Source of the DNA: Polaribacter sejongensis
Lineage (GTDB): Bacteria; Bacteroidota; Bacteroidia; Flavobacteriales; Flavobacteriaceae
Direction of reading: 5' to 3'
DNA length: 64,000 bases
NCBI RefSeq assembly: GCF_038024065.1
Contig: NZ_CP150667.1
Span: forward strand, 1,178,001-1,242,000
Part shown: piece by piece, positions 33,937 to 43,267 of the stretch
How positions within the stretch are numbered: the stretch's first letter is position 1
Layout: the number at the start of each line of letters is the position of its first letter
Translations under genes and position numbers: made by a program
Notes under the pieces: model-generated
Databases searched by the model: none
The model's input: the letters and a program-made list of their open reading frames with translations, nothing else
What the model was told of the DNA's origin: nothing

Positions 33937-35112
33937 ATGAACAAAAAGTACTTTCTCTTACTATTTTTACTTTCCATATATTCACCTTTAAAAGCACAAC
34001 TACAACTTTCTGAATATGCAGAAGTTAGTATTGTTACTGCAGGACCAGGAGAAGAATTATATGAAGCATTTGGACATTCTGCTATTAGAATTAAAGATCC
34101 CGTTTTAAAATTAGATTTAATTTACAATTACGGAATGTTTGATTTTAATCAGCCTAACTTTTATACAAACTTTGCAAAAGGAAATATGATTTATAGCTTA
34201 GCTCGCTATGATTTTAAATACTTTATAGCTAGTTACAGAAGAGACAAACGTTGGTTAAAAGAACAAGTATTAAATTTAACTAAGCAAGAAAAGCAACACT
34301 ATTTTAAATTCTTAGAAAACAATGCTTTGCCAGAAAACAGCAACTATCAATACGATCCTTATTTTGATAATTGTGCTACCAAATTAAGAGATATTACCAA
34401 AACTATTTTAGGAGACAAAGTTATTTTTGACGATAACAACCTAGAAAAAAACCTCACATTTAGACAATTAACAAACAATGAAATTCCTTGGAACTCTTGG
34501 GGTACTTTTGGGTTAAATTTAATAGCAGGTACAAAACTAGATGAACAAGCTACTTTTGAGCAATATATGTACTTACCAGACTATGTGTATAGTTCTTTTA
34601 AAAGCGCTACTGTCTTTATTAAAAATCAACCACAAGAATTGATAAAGAATGAAATTGTACTTCTAAATTTTAAAGAAAAAGAAGCTAAGATTTCTATTTT
34701 TAATCCTTTTTTAATCTTTAGTCTTATAGCTCTATTAGGTATTTACATTACATATAAAGACTTTAAAAACAATAAAAGAACCAAATCTTTAGATTTTACC
34801 TTATTCTTTGTAACAGGTCTTATCGGTTGTGCATTGTTTTTTCTTTGGTTTTTCTCAACACACTCCACAGCTCCAAATAACTTTAACTTATTGTGGGCAT
34901 TTGCTCCTAATGTAGTAATTGCTTTTCTATTATTGAAAACTCATCAACCAAAATGGTTGAAAAGATATATGCAATTATTACTATTATTTCTAGCAATAAT
35001 CCCTGTTCTATGGATTGTAGAAATTCAGGTGTTCCCTGTACTTATAATCCCTCTATTAATGCTCCTTGCAGTAAGGTACTACTATTTATCAAAAAGAATT
35101 ATTGACCTTTAA
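33937..35112 (+). CDS. DUF4105 membrane protein with Lnb-like domain
   Basis: A 391-residue envelope protein. A signal or anchor segment (1-20) is followed by the DUF4105 / Lnb N-terminal periplasmic domain, with the conserved 'GPGEELYEAFGHSAIRI' (probable catalytic His) and 'FDNCATKLRDI' (probable Cys) near residues 35-55 and 144-156. From about 260 onward there are four or five membrane segments. This resembles Lnb, the lipoprotein N-acyltransferase found in some Gram-positives, in its Cys/His features; activity here is unknown. Its stop lies inside the end of the convergent sugar transferase gene (14-base overlap). Confidence 0.8.
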   Translation: MNKKYFLLLFLLSIYSPLKAQLQLSEYAEVSIVTAGPGEELYEAFGHSAIRIKDPVLKLDLIYNYGMFDFNQPNFYTNFAKGNMIYSLARYDFKYFIASYRRDKRWLKEQVLNLTKQEKQHYFKFLENNALPENSNYQYDPYFDNCATKLRDITKTILGDKVIFDDNNLEKNLTFRQLTNNEIPWNSWGTFGLNLIAGTKLDEQATFEQYMYLPDYVYSSFKSATVFIKNQPQELIKNEIVLLNFKEKEAKISIFNPFLIFSLIALLGIYITYKDFKNNKRTKSLDFTLFFVTGLIGCALFFLWFFSTHSTAPNNFNLLWAFAPNVVIAFLLLKTHQPKWLKRYMQLLLLFLAIIPVLWIVEIQVFPVLIIPLLMLLAVRYYYLSKRIIDL

Positions 35113-36490
35113 AGTATAAGACCGTAGTAAATGTCTTTATAAAAATCTTGAAATCTAAAAAAGCACTACGCTCTTTAATATAATACAAATCATAGCGCAA
35201 TTTAGTTTCTTGCTCTTCTATAGTATTTGCATACGGATAATTTACTTGAGCCCAACCTGTTAAACCAGGTCTAACAACATGCCTAATTGCATAAAATGGT
35301 ATCTTATCTTCTAAATCTTTTACAAACTCTGGTCTTTCTGGTCTAGGACCAATTAAACTCATATCCCCTTTTATAATATTAAAAAACTGAGGCATTTCAT
35401 CTAGCCTAGTTCGCCTTAAAAACTTTCCGAAAGTAGTAATTCTAATATCATTTTTTTTAGCCCAAACAGCTCCACCTTTTTCAGCATCTCTAACCATAGA
35501 CCTCAACTTAAAAATTCTAAAAGGCTTACCATTTTTCCCGACTCTTAATTGTGTGTAAAATAAAGGACCTCTGTTTGCGATAATGTTACCAATAAAAATT
35601 AATGGAATAACACATAAAAAACCTATGGATCCTACTAATGAAAGTAATATATCTACAATTCTTAAACCAAAAAGATAAAAATTATTAGAATTATTCTTAC
35701 TGAAATTGATGTGCCTATAAAAATTATGATCTAAATATTCTCTAGGAATTCTAACATTTACATCTTCATAAAAAGTTTCATAACTCACAATATTTACACC
35801 TTTCTCAAATAACAAAATAAGCTCTTTGTTTAGACGATTCACTACTTCGTCACAAAGATCTCTTTTAGATACAATAACCTCTGAAATCACATTATTTTCC
35901 AAAATTGAGGATACGGTGGTTTTAGAAATATCTATATAACTATCAATCCCTTCTACCTTTTTATCTGACAAATAAGCATGCACATGATGAAAAGAATCAT
36001 TACTTACTTGAGTTAATAATTTTTTAATTCTTTCTGAATTACCTATAAAAACAATGGATTTAAAATACTTTGGAGAAAATATTAAAGATATATAGATGAA
36101 TCTCCATAACAAAACAGGAATAAAAGAAAGCAAGAAAAAATAAATTATCTGCAATCTATTAGAAGGTAATACTGGTGAAAAATAAGGAGTAAAAATATAG
36201 AGAATAGTAGTTACAAATACAGTTAATACCAATGATCTTACTGTTAAATATTTATTATTTGAAACTCCTAAACCATATAGTTGAAAAATTTGACCAAAAA
36301 TTAAAAAATAAAATACTAATAGTATTATTTTAGTTAGAACGATACTATTTGAAAAGTTGATATAAGTAAAATTAATAAATAATGATGCTAAATATAAACT
36401 AGAGATAAGGATTACAACATCTATTATTCTTAAAAAAAGCTTTCTTTCCGATACATTAAAGTATGATATTTTTTCTGTCAAAGGGGTCAA
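35099..36490 (-). CDS. Initiating polyprenyl-phosphate sugar phosphotransferase (WcaJ-like)
   Basis: A 463-residue membrane enzyme that transfers the first sugar-phosphate from a UDP-sugar to undecaprenyl phosphate. Four or five N-terminal membrane segments (15-145) are followed by a Rossmann-like CoA_binding_3 domain (145-260) and the catalytic domain after the fifth hydrophobic segment (~275-300). The catalytic part shows 'FRIFKLRSMVRDAE', 'RRTRLDEMPQFFNIIKGDMS', 'GPRPERPEF' and 'PGLTGWAQVNYPY'. The start is a TTG (36490 or 36481). It ends the polysaccharide locus, separated from the next gene by 192 bases, so it may have its own promoter. Confidence 0.9.
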   Translation of the reverse strand: MTPLTEKISYFNVSERKLFLRIIDVVILISSLYLASLFINFTYINFSNSIVLTKIILLVFYFLIFGQIFQLYGLGVSNNKYLTVRSLVLTVFVTTILYIFTPYFSPVLPSNRLQIIYFFLLSFIPVLLWRFIYISLIFSPKYFKSIVFIGNSERIKKLLTQVSNDSFHHVHAYLSDKKVEGIDSYIDISKTTVSSILENNVISEVIVSKRDLCDEVVNRLNKELILLFEKGVNIVSYETFYEDVNVRIPREYLDHNFYRHINFSKNNSNNFYLFGLRIVDILLSLVGSIGFLCVIPLIFIGNIIANRGPLFYTQLRVGKNGKPFRIFKLRSMVRDAEKGGAVWAKKNDIRITTFGKFLRRTRLDEMPQFFNIIKGDMSLIGPRPERPEFVKDLEDKIPFYAIRHVVRPGLTGWAQVNYPYANTIEEQETKLRYDLYYIKERSAFLDFKIFIKTFTTVLYFKGQ

Positions 36491-36682
36491 TTTTGTTTAA
36501 CGTAAACTAATTCAATTATATATAATTAAAAAATAATAAAACTTAATGAGGGAACACTGCAAACTTATAAAAAGAATATTAATTAATAAGAAAGTAATTT
36601 AAAATTATTGATAAAAATTGATGGTTTTTTTTTAACTATTCCAACTTAAATACTACAAAAACAGTTAAAAATATTATGGCTT

Positions 36683-37432
36683 TTATATTAATTTAAGCAA
36701 TTTATTAAAGATATTACATACTGTATAGTAACTAGATTTGAGGTAGGACAACTTTTCAATATTTTTGTACAAATTCCAATTCCATTTAAGCATTTCTACT
36801 TTATTATTAGAAATTGACTGACTACGATCTCTATATTGAGCAAGGATTTCTGGCATACCAAAGGCATATTTTTCAACTTTTAAAATCTTTAACCACAAGC
36901 CATAATCTTGTCTTTTTCTAATATTAGGCATATAAAATTTCCCTAATATATCTTGATTATACATAGCTGTTAAACATCCAATTTCATTAGAGTACAACAT
37001 TCTCTTATAATCTACTTTAACTTTACTCTTAATAATTTTAGTTGTTTTTTCACCTTGCTCATTAATTATTTCATATGAAGTATAACTTAATAAATAATTA
37101 TTTAACAACATAAAGTTTAATTGATGCTCTAGTTTTTTTGGCAACCATATATCATCACTATCTAAAAAAGCTATAAAATTTCCATTTGCTAAAGAAATTG
37201 CTTTGTTTCTAGCAACTGCAGCTCCGCAATTGTCTTTTAATTTATGTAATTTAATTCTAGCATCACTTTTACAAAAAGAATTAATAATATTAATACTATC
37301 ATCAGTAGAAAGATCATCAACAATAATCATTTCCCAATTTTCATAGGATTGATTAATGACACTTTCAATTGTTTGTGTAATAAATTTCTCAGAATTAAAA
37401 TTAGGAGTAATAATAGAAATTAAATTATTCAT
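36683..37432 (-). CDS. GT2 family glycosyltransferase
   Basis: A 249-residue GT-A-fold transferase. The nucleotide-binding start is 'ISIITPNFNSEKFI', the acidic pair is 'VDDLSTDDS', and the DxD motif is 'AFLDSDDIWLP' near residue 90. The C-terminal region contains 'RKRQDYGLWLKIL', the usual acceptor-side motif. It should add one sugar to the growing polysaccharide in the cytoplasm; donor and linkage cannot be read. It is the last gene of the tightly packed run, overlapping the CapK-like gene by eight bases. Confidence 0.88.
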   Translation of the reverse strand: MNNLISIITPNFNSEKFITQTIESVINQSYENWEMIIVDDLSTDDSINIINSFCKSDARIKLHKLKDNCGAAVARNKAISLANGNFIAFLDSDDIWLPKKLEHQLNFMLLNNYLLSYTSYEIINEQGEKTTKIIKSKVKVDYKRMLYSNEIGCLTAMYNQDILGKFYMPNIRKRQDYGLWLKILKVEKYAFGMPEILAQYRDRSQSISNNKVEMLKWNWNLYKNIEKLSYLKSSYYTVCNIFNKLLKLI

Positions 37433-38714
37433 TTATTTTAGAAATAAAGTTTTTTAATTTTCCTTTAGAAGAACTAAAGTTGATTTCTTGTATAATTTCA
37501 AAATTAACATCTTTTTTAAAATATTTTTCAATCTCATTGACTAATTTTATTTTTTGAATATTATCAATTTTATCTTGTAACAAAAATATTAACTTCCCTT
37601 TTTCGTTCTGAATCACCTGATAATTTAAATTAAGATGCTCTCTTTTAGATAAGTTCTTAAAAATATAATAAAAATACAGACTAGGATATGTATTATGCAT
37701 ACCATACACATTTTCTCCTATTCTCCCGGTGACTTCCTCTAAAATTAAATGATTCATACCGCAAGCACACTTTTTATCTCTTGGTGCTAAAGAAATATAA
37801 TCTCCCAATTGATATCTAATTATTGGAAATGATTGCAATTGTAAATTGGTTATAATAATCTCACTATCAACCTCCTCTACTAAAACCCCCTCCATGTTTA
37901 AATGCATATTTCCCTCTTTGCATTCATAGGCAATAATACCCGATTCTGTAGCTCCATATTCATTAATTATATCAAGTCCAAAAGCTTTCTTAATCTCAGA
38001 ATGATAACTTTCAAATATTTTTTCTGAAGTACCTTTGATCATTTTAAGATGTAAAGGTTTTGGTAAATTCAGTTTATTTATTAATACAGCTGTTTGATAG
38101 ATCATAGAAGAATATCCATGAATATATTTAGCTTTATGAGATTTTTTTATAAATTTCTTTAACGCTGTTTCTTCATAACTAAATATCCGGTACCTATTTT
38201 GCAAAAAGTCTAAAATTTTATTTTTTTGCTTGCTAATAAAAGAGAAACTAAAGCCCCAAAAATAACCATTTTTATCCCAAGGGTTTAAATTATACCAAGA
38301 ATAGCCTCTTTGTATGGCTGCTCTATTAAATGAATCTGCATTTTCTTCTCTAATAAATTTTAATGACTCTCCTGAAGTACCTGAAGTACTTGCTAAAAAT
38401 GTTTTCTTAAAATTTAAATTTGTATGAATCTTAGAAGTAAATGTTATTAAATCTTTTTTGTTGATAATAGGAAAATATTTTAAATCTTCTAAACTTTTTA
38501 CGTCATTAACATCTAATTGTTGTTCATCAAATTTTTGTCTATAAAATTCTGAATTTTCATATGCAATTATTAAAAGTTCTTTCAGTTTTTTTAATTGATA
38601 CCTTTCTAACTTCTCTAACGACCATTTTTCAGATTCTTTTAAAAAGTTATATTGTTTTTTAAGAGATGGGTTTCTAATTTTTTCTCCTAAATTATAAATG
38701 AATTTTCGAATCAT
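37425..38714 (-). CDS. CapK/PaaK-like adenylate-forming protein
   Basis: A 429-residue protein related to phenylacetate-CoA ligase and to CapK of capsule loci. The AMP-binding P-loop is 'ASTSGTSGESLKFI' near 116-129; 'NEYGATESGIIAYEC' is the second adenylation motif and 'GRIGENVYG' lies near the hinge. A 'CACG' pair sits at about 323. Such proteins recur in surface-polysaccharide clusters but their substrate is unknown; activation of an acyl or amino acid group for sugar decoration is a reasonable guess. No CoA-transferase or acyl carrier is adjacent. The start overlaps the previous stop (TAATG). Confidence 0.82.
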   Translation of the reverse strand: MIRKFIYNLGEKIRNPSLKKQYNFLKESEKWSLEKLERYQLKKLKELLIIAYENSEFYRQKFDEQQLDVNDVKSLEDLKYFPIINKKDLITFTSKIHTNLNFKKTFLASTSGTSGESLKFIREENADSFNRAAIQRGYSWYNLNPWDKNGYFWGFSFSFISKQKNKILDFLQNRYRIFSYEETALKKFIKKSHKAKYIHGYSSMIYQTAVLINKLNLPKPLHLKMIKGTSEKIFESYHSEIKKAFGLDIINEYGATESGIIAYECKEGNMHLNMEGVLVEEVDSEIIITNLQLQSFPIIRYQLGDYISLAPRDKKCACGMNHLILEEVTGRIGENVYGMHNTYPSLYFYYIFKNLSKREHLNLNYQVIQNEKGKLIFLLQDKIDNIQKIKLVNEIEKYFKKDVNFEIIQEINFSSSKGKLKNFISKINE

Positions 38715-39727
38715 TATTTAAGAATTTGAAACCATTTTTCTTTATTGTTCTCCCAACTAAAATTTGTTACCTTTTTTCTCGCTTTAATCGCTAAATTTGG
38801 ATATGTATTATCAAGAATAGTAATAATAGCATTTGCCATTTCCTTTGCATTCGATTTAGAAACTAATAATCCATCAATTTTATCATCTATTAAAAAAGGA
38901 ATTCCACCAACATTCGTACTCACTACAGGCAATCCTAAAGCCATTGCTTCCATTACACTTACTGGTGTATTGTCAAAGTTGGTTGTATTGATAAAAATAT
39001 CAAATTCTTCAGATTTTTTATGCCAATTTTCTTTTAAAAGAACTCCTGTAAATTCTACAGAATTTTCTAATTTCAATTCTGATACCAATTTTACACAGTC
39101 ATCATAACTATAGTCTACAAAAGGCCCTACCATGCAAAGTTTTGCATTTGGATATTCTTTTTTTAATACATTTAAAACCTTTATAGCCAATGTGGGGTTG
39201 TAAATTTCTTTAAAAGCTCTTACCCAAAATAATTTAGGTACTAAAGATTCTCTTAACTTAAAATTATAATTTTCAATTTCTACAATATTCGGAATAAACA
39301 TGGTTTTGTATCCTTTTTCTTCAAAAGCTGATTTTAAATAATTTGAAGGAGCTATATTTTTGTATGAATTTTTAAAGATCAAATCACTAAAAAAAGGATT
39401 TTTATCTAACCTATGCGGTAAATCACCTCCATGTAAAATAGGGATATATTTTAATCTAAAAACCCTTGATAATTGAGAAATAATCAATGCATAATAGAAG
39501 TTAACTGTACTAAAGGTATCAATTAAAACATAATCTACCTTATTTCTATTTTTCAATAAAGAAAAACACATATCCAGTAATCTCAATATTTTATTTGTTT
39601 TATCTGATGAAACTGTTAAAGAAAAACCTTCCTGTCTTAATAAACTAGATAAAACCATTAATGTGGAGTTATATTTAGTCTTTTTAGTTAAATTATTACC
39701 TATATAAAGAATCTTCTTATTCCTCAT
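38714..39727 (-). CDS. GT4 family glycosyltransferase
   Basis: A 337-residue GT-B-fold retaining transferase. The N-terminal domain has 'VLIDTFSTVNFYYALI' and 'PILHGGDLPHRL'. The C-terminal Glycos_transf_1 domain has 'AMALGLPVVSTNVGGIPFLI' with the preceding glutamate (E-x7-E region) near 255-275. The TTG at 39730 directly precedes an ATG at 39727, which is taken as the start and overlaps the ligase-like gene by 11 bases. It belongs to the polysaccharide operon; donor unknown. Confidence 0.88.
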   Translation of the reverse strand: MRNKKILYIGNNLTKKTKYNSTLMVLSSLLRQEGFSLTVSSDKTNKILRLLDMCFSLLKNRNKVDYVLIDTFSTVNFYYALIISQLSRVFRLKYIPILHGGDLPHRLDKNPFFSDLIFKNSYKNIAPSNYLKSAFEEKGYKTMFIPNIVEIENYNFKLRESLVPKLFWVRAFKEIYNPTLAIKVLNVLKKEYPNAKLCMVGPFVDYSYDDCVKLVSELKLENSVEFTGVLLKENWHKKSEEFDIFINTTNFDNTPVSVMEAMALGLPVVSTNVGGIPFLIDDKIDGLLVSKSNAKEMANAIITILDNTYPNLAIKARKKVTNFSWENNKEKWFQILK

Positions 39728-41060
39728 CAATTAACTCATTTTCAATATTTGTAATTCTTATCAAACTTAAAGCATACATAAAACCTGGCAAAGCAACTCG
39801 CATTGCAGAGTGGTTAATTGTTAAAAACCACATCATATAAAACATAATTATAAATGCTTTTTGAAAATTATTTGCTTGAAAAAAATTAAGCAATGGTACT
39901 AGTAATAACAATAATAACAAAACAAAACCAATAATTCCATGTTCTTCTATCAATCTCCCCACTTCATTATGAGATGCTGCAGTAACTCTTTCATTAGATT
40001 TCATTCTTTCATACTTACCATTCCCAACACCAATTCCTAAAGGGTGTTCATAAAAACTAGTAAACTGGGATACCAAAATATCTATCCTACCTGTAGAGAT
40101 ATCTTTCTTTTCTATTCCTCTTGCATTTTTATTAGCATATCTATTGTCTATCATGCCTCCCGTTACATTAGAAGTATACATCCAAATAGAAATAATAAAA
40201 AAACCAATAATTAATAGATACTTAAAAAGAATTTGAAAACTTATTTTTTTATATAAAATGAAATAAAATGAAAAAAGAAGTAGTGCAATCACAGCTGTAA
40301 GAATTCCTCCTCTAGAAAAAGTTAATAATCCTCTATAAATAAAGTAAATTAAAAAGAAAGCATCTAAAAAGATATAGCCCGTTAATTTTTCTTTTAATAA
40401 CAAAAAAACTACTAAAATTACAATACCTAAACCAATGGCTGTTGCTACTTGATTAGGTCCAAAACCTCCAGAAGCTTCAAAATTTGCTGCACCTCCAAAA
40501 ACAATTTCTTTTAAATCTGGTGTTCTAAAATATAAATAGGTAATCATAGAGAACAAAGGCAATAACATAAAGAATAGGGCATTCATTAATACTTGTTTAG
40601 GTATGTGTCTGTAATAAAAATAAAGTGCACAAATACCTAATACAATAGGACCGCTTAAATTAAATACAATATTTTTACGTAAAGACTCCCCTTCTGGCAC
40701 TTGTGTAAAAACAATACCTAATAATAAAAGTAAAATATAAAATATAAAATGAACAGAAAACTTTTGCTTAAAAGGTCCCAAAAATATGCCCAATAATAAA
40801 AATAGTGCTACACCATATTTACCTGTTTCATAGAGAATAGTTCCACCAATCATTCTTAGAAATATTTCACCCCCCACCAAATACGAAGCAAATAAAAATG
40901 CTTCTTCATTTCTATTTTTAGAACTATAAATTAATAAGATAGGAAGTACTAAACATACCACCCCATAGACTTTCGGAAAAACAGGAAGTGTTCCTAAAAA
41001 ACCGATAAGAATATGAATACCTATTAATTTTAATTTATTATTTAATATATATTGAACCAA
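39717..41060 (-). CDS. O-antigen ligase/polymerase family membrane protein
   Basis: A 447-residue polytopic membrane protein with about twelve membrane segments and a large periplasmic loop near 300-370. That loop contains 'GVGNGKYERMKSNERVTAASHNEVGRLIEEHG'-type sequence, the Wzy_C/WaaL signature with a conserved His. The family includes O-antigen ligases (WaaL) and polymerases (Wzy), which sequence cannot separate. Because the locus exports through Wzm/Wzt and has no Wzx, a ligase role is favoured. The start is TTG at 41060, two bases after the preceding stop. Confidence 0.82.
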   Translation of the reverse strand: MVQYILNNKLKLIGIHILIGFLGTLPVFPKVYGVVCLVLPILLIYSSKNRNEEAFLFASYLVGGEIFLRMIGGTILYETGKYGVALFLLLGIFLGPFKQKFSVHFIFYILLLLLGIVFTQVPEGESLRKNIVFNLSGPIVLGICALYFYYRHIPKQVLMNALFFMLLPLFSMITYLYFRTPDLKEIVFGGAANFEASGGFGPNQVATAIGLGIVILVVFLLLKEKLTGYIFLDAFFLIYFIYRGLLTFSRGGILTAVIALLLFSFYFILYKKISFQILFKYLLIIGFFIISIWMYTSNVTGGMIDNRYANKNARGIEKKDISTGRIDILVSQFTSFYEHPLGIGVGNGKYERMKSNERVTAASHNEVGRLIEEHGIIGFVLLLLLLLVPLLNFFQANNFQKAFIIMFYMMWFLTINHSAMRVALPGFMYALSLIRITNIENELIDEE

Positions 41061-41061
41061 A

Positions 41062-42141
41062 TTAAGAAGTGTATAATTTTATTAATTGACTGATAAAATG
41101 TTCTTGAGAATATTTTTTTTGTACATTTTTATAGTGCATTTCTCCAAAGGATTCTCTTTTATCTTTATCTGAAATATACATTTCTAATGCTGTAGCAAAT
41201 GCAATACTATTTTCTTTTTCTACAACTAAACCAGATTGTCCATTTTCTACAACTTTACTACATTCACCTACGTCAGTTACAACTACAGGTAATTTAGCCA
41301 ATCCATACTCTAATAATGAAACTGGTAGACCTTCTGATTTAGATGACAATACACCAATTGTAGCTTGTTTAAGTATAAATTCTATATCCAAACAGATGCC
41401 ATATAAAAAAACTGATTTGTCTAATTTATTTTCTAGAATAAATTGTTTAATTTTTTTTGAATAATTATCATTAAAATCTTTCCCTATAAAATGTAAAGTC
41501 CAATCTGAATATTTAACATGAATTTTCTTAAATGATTCTAAAAGATTTAAATGATTTTTAACTTCTTTTAAAGAAGCCAAAATTACAATTCTTTTATTAT
41601 TTTTTCCGTATAATTTAGTTCTTTTGTTTTTATTTATAAATTGTGGAAAATTATCTAGTTTAATTGACACTTTGTGTTTTAATTTTTTAATAGACCAAGT
41701 ATTAAGCTCATCATTTACATTGATAATTCCATCAAAAAAAAAGCTAACAAATTTAATCACATAAAATTTAAATCCACTTAGGTTAACGTAACTTCCCGTG
41801 TGATTGTGCCAAATAATTTTCACATTTGGGTACAAAAACTTGATGCAAAAAGCAAAAAAAGAAGACGTAGTATGCGCATGAATAATACTAATATTATTAT
41901 TTTTTAAATACTTCTTAAATCTAAGAATTGAAGATAACTCAATACTTTTTTTTCTGTTTAAAAATAAAAAACTTACATTTTCATTTAAGTTACTTTTTAA
42001 AATCCCTTCTTTCCTAGTTGCACATATATGCGAATTAATACCTTCCTCACAAAGTGCATTTGCAATATTAACAGCTAGTACTTCTGCTCCACCAGCATCT
42101 AAAGAATCTATGACCTGTATAACTCCTAATTCTTTATTCAT
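41062..42141 (-). CDS. GT4 family glycosyltransferase
   Basis: A 359-residue GT-B-fold transferase. The N-terminal domain has 'SLDAGGAEVLAVNIANAL' (the Glycos_transf_4 GGAE motif) and 'IIHAHTTSSFFAF'. The C-terminal domain has 'VILASLKEVKNHLNLLESF' and the nucleotide-sugar motif 'SKSEGLPVSLLEYGLAKLPVVVTDVG'. It is a typical cytoplasmic enzyme of polysaccharide loci. It overlaps the next upstream gene by eight bases. Donor and linkage unknown. Confidence 0.88.
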   Translation of the reverse strand: MNKELGVIQVIDSLDAGGAEVLAVNIANALCEEGINSHICATRKEGILKSNLNENVSFLFLNRKKSIELSSILRFKKYLKNNNISIIHAHTTSSFFAFCIKFLYPNVKIIWHNHTGSYVNLSGFKFYVIKFVSFFFDGIINVNDELNTWSIKKLKHKVSIKLDNFPQFINKNKRTKLYGKNNKRIVILASLKEVKNHLNLLESFKKIHVKYSDWTLHFIGKDFNDNYSKKIKQFILENKLDKSVFLYGICLDIEFILKQATIGVLSSKSEGLPVSLLEYGLAKLPVVVTDVGECSKVVENGQSGLVVEKENSIAFATALEMYISDKDKRESFGEMHYKNVQKKYSQEHFISQLIKLYTS

Positions 42142-43261
42142 TCTTTAATAATTCTTTTACGGCTCCTTCAAAAGTCTCTAAAGTATACTTTTGAGACCAT
42201 TTTTTAGCCTCCACAACTTTTTCTAGATACTTGTTCTCATCAGCTAAATAACTTTTTATTTCTGTAGCAATAGTATCCGCATTTGCATCCGGTTTTAAGA
42301 GACTGCCTCTGCTATTGTTCCCTAGCATATCTTGAACACAAGAAATATCTGTAGAAATAGGTAAACATCCCCAAAACATGGCTTCCGCAACTACTTTTGG
42401 CCAACCTTCAGATTTTGAAATAAAAATAAGAAAATGAGCATCTATAAACGCTTTTTTAACCTCATCTTTATTTACATTTCCATGCAAAATTATATGATTA
42501 TCTAATTTATGTAATTCAATATAATTTTCTATTTCTTCTCTTTTTACACCACCACCATACAAATCTAAAGAAATATCATAGCCTTTTTTAATCAGTTCAT
42601 GAGCAGATTGTACACTTAATAAAGGTTGTTTTCCTTCTGTGAATCCACCCACAAAAACTAATTTAATTTTTTTCTCAAACGTTTTTACGGGTATTTCTTC
42701 AATTTCTGATTGATGATAGCTTGCTGTAAAAAACGGGACAATATTTTTAGTCTGATTTGGCCAATCTCCATACACCAATACTTTCATGTTTTTTGTTAAA
42801 AAAGGACTTCCTAATAACCATTTTTGAAATTTATAGGTAATCGGTTGCTGACTATTTGGGTCCCAATTCCCTGCATATTTAGCCGTTTTAGGTTTTGACG
42901 GAAATAAAATTTGAACCAAACTCCCTAACAAACCAATATTTCCTGGACATCTAAGATGAATATGATCTACTTGTTTCATAACCTTATAAATCAACCCACA
43001 TATTTGAGGAATCACCAATAACGATTTCAACAAATTTTTAATGGAAGTAATATCAAAATTAGGAATTGCAACTACTTTTATATTGGAATGACAATATGAA
43101 GTTTCAATATCTGTAATCTCTTCATTAGATATAGGTGCTAAAATAATTATTTCATCTACGTACTTTGCCCACAAATTCATTTCACGCACATAAGGTTCAT
43201 ATGAATAAATTTGTCCATCTTTTATTTTATGGACAGCATGTGTGATGATTGCAAACTTCAT
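42134..43261 (-). CDS. GT4 family glycosyltransferase
   Basis: A 375-residue GT-B-fold transferase. 'LVFVGGFTEGKQPLLSVQSA' opens the C-terminal domain and 'ISKSEGWPKVVAEAMFWGCLPI' is the donor-binding motif, with both glutamates of E-x7-E. The N-terminal half has 'HIHLRCPGNIGLLGSLV' and 'YAGNWDPNSQQPITYKFQ'. It is five bases from its upstream neighbour and overlaps its downstream one. Several GT4 genes in this part of the operon suggest a multi-sugar repeat or side chain. Confidence 0.88.
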   Translation of the reverse strand: MKFAIITHAVHKIKDGQIYSYEPYVREMNLWAKYVDEIIILAPISNEEITDIETSYCHSNIKVVAIPNFDITSIKNLLKSLLVIPQICGLIYKVMKQVDHIHLRCPGNIGLLGSLVQILFPSKPKTAKYAGNWDPNSQQPITYKFQKWLLGSPFLTKNMKVLVYGDWPNQTKNIVPFFTASYHQSEIEEIPVKTFEKKIKLVFVGGFTEGKQPLLSVQSAHELIKKGYDISLDLYGGGVKREEIENYIELHKLDNHIILHGNVNKDEVKKAFIDAHFLIFISKSEGWPKVVAEAMFWGCLPISTDISCVQDMLGNNSRGSLLKPDANADTIATEIKSYLADENKYLEKVVEAKKWSQKYTLETFEGAVKELLKNE

Positions 43262-43267
43262 AAAACC

